From NCBI GenBank assembly GCA_021816165.1, contig JAKAYZ010000149.1, positions 1 to 6,438 on the forward strand: 6,438 nt of DNA. Direction: 5' to 3'. A program made the translations under genes and the position numbers. Shown here one piece after another: positions 4,698 to 6,438 of this stretch; the first letter of the stretch is position 1, and every line of letters begins with the position of its first letter. This stretch comes from Planctomycetota bacterium (GTDB taxonomy: Bacteria > Planctomycetota > Phycisphaerae > WQYP01). The notes under the pieces were generated by a model. That model ran no database searches, had not been told where the DNA came from, and worked only from the letters and a program-made list of their open reading frames with translations.

Positions 4698-6438
4698 ATG
4701 TATCGTTTGGCAGCGGAACATCAGGCCTCCAATCGCACCATACCCGCGTGGATGGTGCTGGCCACATTTATACCCGTTGTTGTAGGCGTGATCGCTCTGC
4801 TGACTGGCCCGCAAATAGGTGCCGCGTTAAGTACGTTGGCCAACGCGTCGCTTGCGATGTTCATCCTCATTCCGGCCGTGGCTCTCGGAACGTTGATCCT
4901 TTGGCCGGCGCGACCTTACCTGCTGCAACTCCCTGCGCCGGTTCCTGGCGTCTATTACCTGGTTATCTCCGCCGCCATCGGCTTGCCCACGCTCGGGTTG
5001 CTGAACATGTGCCTCGGTGCAGCCGGTGCCCTGCGCTGGTCACCCATCATATTGTTGCTGGGCAGTCTGATTGCGGGTTACGCCACACTCAGTACCCATC
5101 TCAAATCGCTTCAGTTTAGTGCTCTGCGAAGAGGCATCAATCCGCGCTGGCTGCTGTTTGCCGCCGCGGCCGCCATACCCGTTGCCGTGCTGCTGACCGC
5201 CGCCTGTTTTCCGGCCGGCACGTTATGGCATACCGAGGGCAAAGGCTATGACGTGCTGGAATACCACCTCCAGTTGCCCAGAGAGTTTATGACCGTGGGG
5301 AGCACGGCACCAGTGCGGGGGAATATCTATTCCTTTCTGCCACTGAACATTGAAATGGTATTCACGCTGATGGCCGGGCTGCTGAAAATATTACCCGGCT
5401 GGGGTGGGTTATACAGCTTAATTTATGGTTCGCAGTTATTGATGGTCGCCGTCACCTTGCTGGCTGCATTGGCAGTGGGATTGGCACCCCTGACGCTTTC
5501 ATCGCGCAGCCGCGCCCTTGCCATGCTGCTATTTCTTTCGACGCCATGGGTGATTGTGATCGGTTCGTTGGCGTATAACGATCCGGCGGTTCTTTTGCTG
5601 GGAGCCGTCGCACTGCCGCTGGCTGTGGTCGGAGGAAGTCGTCAAGTCTTCTGGATCATCGGCGTGCTGCTGGGTTTGGCGGTGGGCGTCAAAATGACGG
5701 CCGGGATATCGATTGCTTTGCCGGTGGCGGCCGTTTGGCTGGCGCGCCACCGTTGGCGTGATTTAATACTGGTGATCGTCATATCCACCGCCGTCTATTC
5801 GCCTTGGATGGTGCGATCTATGGTTGCAAGCCACACGAGAACATCCATTGGCAACCCCATTTTTCCGCTGTTCGCGCAAACCCTCGGCATGGATCATTGG
5901 AGCCATTCGCTCGCCGCCCGATTTGACCGTGGCCATACGGCTCCGGCGCGAGATGCCGGGCTTGTGGGCCATTTGCGTGCCATGGCTGATCAATGGTTTT
6001 TAGATCGGCAGTTCGGTGCAGGTATTGCCGCTGTTGCCGATGCCGTTGCCCGCCATCCGGGTTATCCCGGTCCCCACACGCCATGGTTCCTGCGATTTGG
6101 CCTCATATGGATCGCAATCATTTTGGGTGCAATCATCGCAGTCACCTGCGGAATGGAGGCTTGGCTGCTACTTTTGATCGGTGGCGTGCAGATTATCACA
6201 TGGCTGTTATTCACCCAGATTCAGGCCCGCTTTCTGGTTCCGGTGATATTGCCTTCCGTCTGGCTTGCCGCCATGGCCCTGCGGCCCATTCCCAAAATGG
6301 CGGTGGTCTTTGCCGCGGGCCTCGCCGTGCAATTGGTGTTTGTGCTGGTATTGCTACGATCAGAAAATGGCACATTTCTCGGCGGCGCGTATAGCCAGAT
6401 AATCGGCCGCTATTTTGAATTGCCCGAGATGTGGCTGC
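4698..6438 (+). CDS. Polytopic GT-C (GT39/PMT-like) glycosyltransferase, 3' truncated by the window
   Basis: The frame is open to the right edge: 580 residues are visible and no stop is reached. An in-frame stop at 4677-4679 leaves the ATG at 4698 as the only normal start, with GGGGA (4684-4688) as ribosome site. About 14 hydrophobic helices are visible, roughly at 18-37, 50-70, 84-105, 115-131, 151-171, 240-262, 272-311, 318-371, 464-506 and 511-554. The GT39/ArnT-type signature is GYDVLEYHLQLPREF (183-197), with D185 and E188 as likely catalytic or lipid-sugar-binding acids, followed by NIYSFLPLNIEM (209-220), YNDPA (293-297), SIGNPIFPLF (383-392) and QIQARFLVPV (507-516). Family enzymes move a sugar from a polyprenyl-phosphate donor to a protein, lipid or glycan on the outer face of the inner membrane. 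Four to five helices precede the acidic motif, where many GT-C enzymes have one. Substrate is unknown. Confidence 0.85.
   Translation, partial: MYRLAAEHQASNRTIPAWMVLATFIPVVVGVIALLTGPQIGAALSTLANASLAMFILIPAVALGTLILWPARPYLLQLPAPVPGVYYLVISAAIGLPTLGLLNMCLGAAGALRWSPIILLLGSLIAGYATLSTHLKSLQFSALRRGINPRWLLFAAAAAIPVAVLLTAACFPAGTLWHTEGKGYDVLEYHLQLPREFMTVGSTAPVRGNIYSFLPLNIEMVFTLMAGLLKILPGWGGLYSLIYGSQLLMVAVTLLAALAVGLAPLTLSSRSRALAMLLFLSTPWVIVIGSLAYNDPAVLLLGAVALPLAVVGGSRQVFWIIGVLLGLAVGVKMTAGISIALPVAAVWLARHRWRDLILVIVISTAVYSPWMVRSMVASHTRTSIGNPIFPLFAQTLGMDHWSHSLAARFDRGHTAPARDAGLVGHLRAMADQWFLDRQFGAGIAAVADAVARHPGYPGPHTPWFLRFGLIWIAIILGAIIAVTCGMEAWLLLLIGGVQIITWLLFTQIQARFLVPVILPSVWLAAMALRPIPKMAVVFAAGLAVQLVFVLVLLRSENGTFLGGAYSQIIGRYFELPEMWL

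Noticed and set aside
4262..5119. Plus-strand open frame of 285 codons covering repeat copy B and the start of the GT-C gene
   Set aside because: It overlaps the well-supported GT-C gene for over 400 nt in another frame, runs through the noncoding repeat, lacks a good ribosome site and gives an Arg/Ser/His-rich sequence with no family resemblance.

Overview
The window reads as an ordinary bacterial chromosome segment of moderately high GC, probably from a planctomycete-type bacterium, possibly Phycisphaerae-like. This lineage guess rests on the RpoD C-terminal sequence and on a TPR/Fe-trafficking (YggX-like) fusion protein. It is made from remembered family sequences, not from a search. I see no phage, IS, CRISPR, tRNA or rRNA.

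Layout: the left edge (2-529) holds the C-terminal 175 residues of the housekeeping sigma factor RpoD, with an unusual Asp-rich tail after region 4.2. A gene-free stretch follows (530-1152). It carries small hairpins, copy A of a ~165-bp dispersed repeat (651-815), an AT-rich promoter-like island (~826-930) and a hairpin-rich leader (936-1114) that may be a structured 5' UTR or small RNA. A co-directional cluster comes next: a TPR + YggX-like iron-trafficking fusion (1153-1749), greA (1807-2280) and a TonB-family envelope protein (2325-3428), with gaps of 57 and 44 nt. An opposing gene (3517-4224, minus) encodes an unrecognised coiled-coil protein with a C-terminal membrane anchor. It converges on the TonB gene over an 88-nt spacer. 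A second gene-free stretch (4225-4697) carries the minus-strand promoter, copy B of the repeat (4401-4565) and a candidate promoter for the last gene. That gene (4698 to the right edge) is a 3'-truncated polytopic GT-C (GT39/PMT-like) glycosyltransferase.

How the genes fit together: rpoD and greA are core transcription genes (promoter recognition; rescue of backtracked polymerase). The Fe-trafficking fusion, TonB-like protein and GT-C enzyme suggest iron handling and envelope functions, but no shared pathway is shown. The least explained signals are the two-copy noncoding repeat, the four-cysteine TPR/YggX fusion, the leader at 936-1114, the RpoD tail, and the nearly leaderless start of the tail-anchored gene. 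I found no convincing complete new system.
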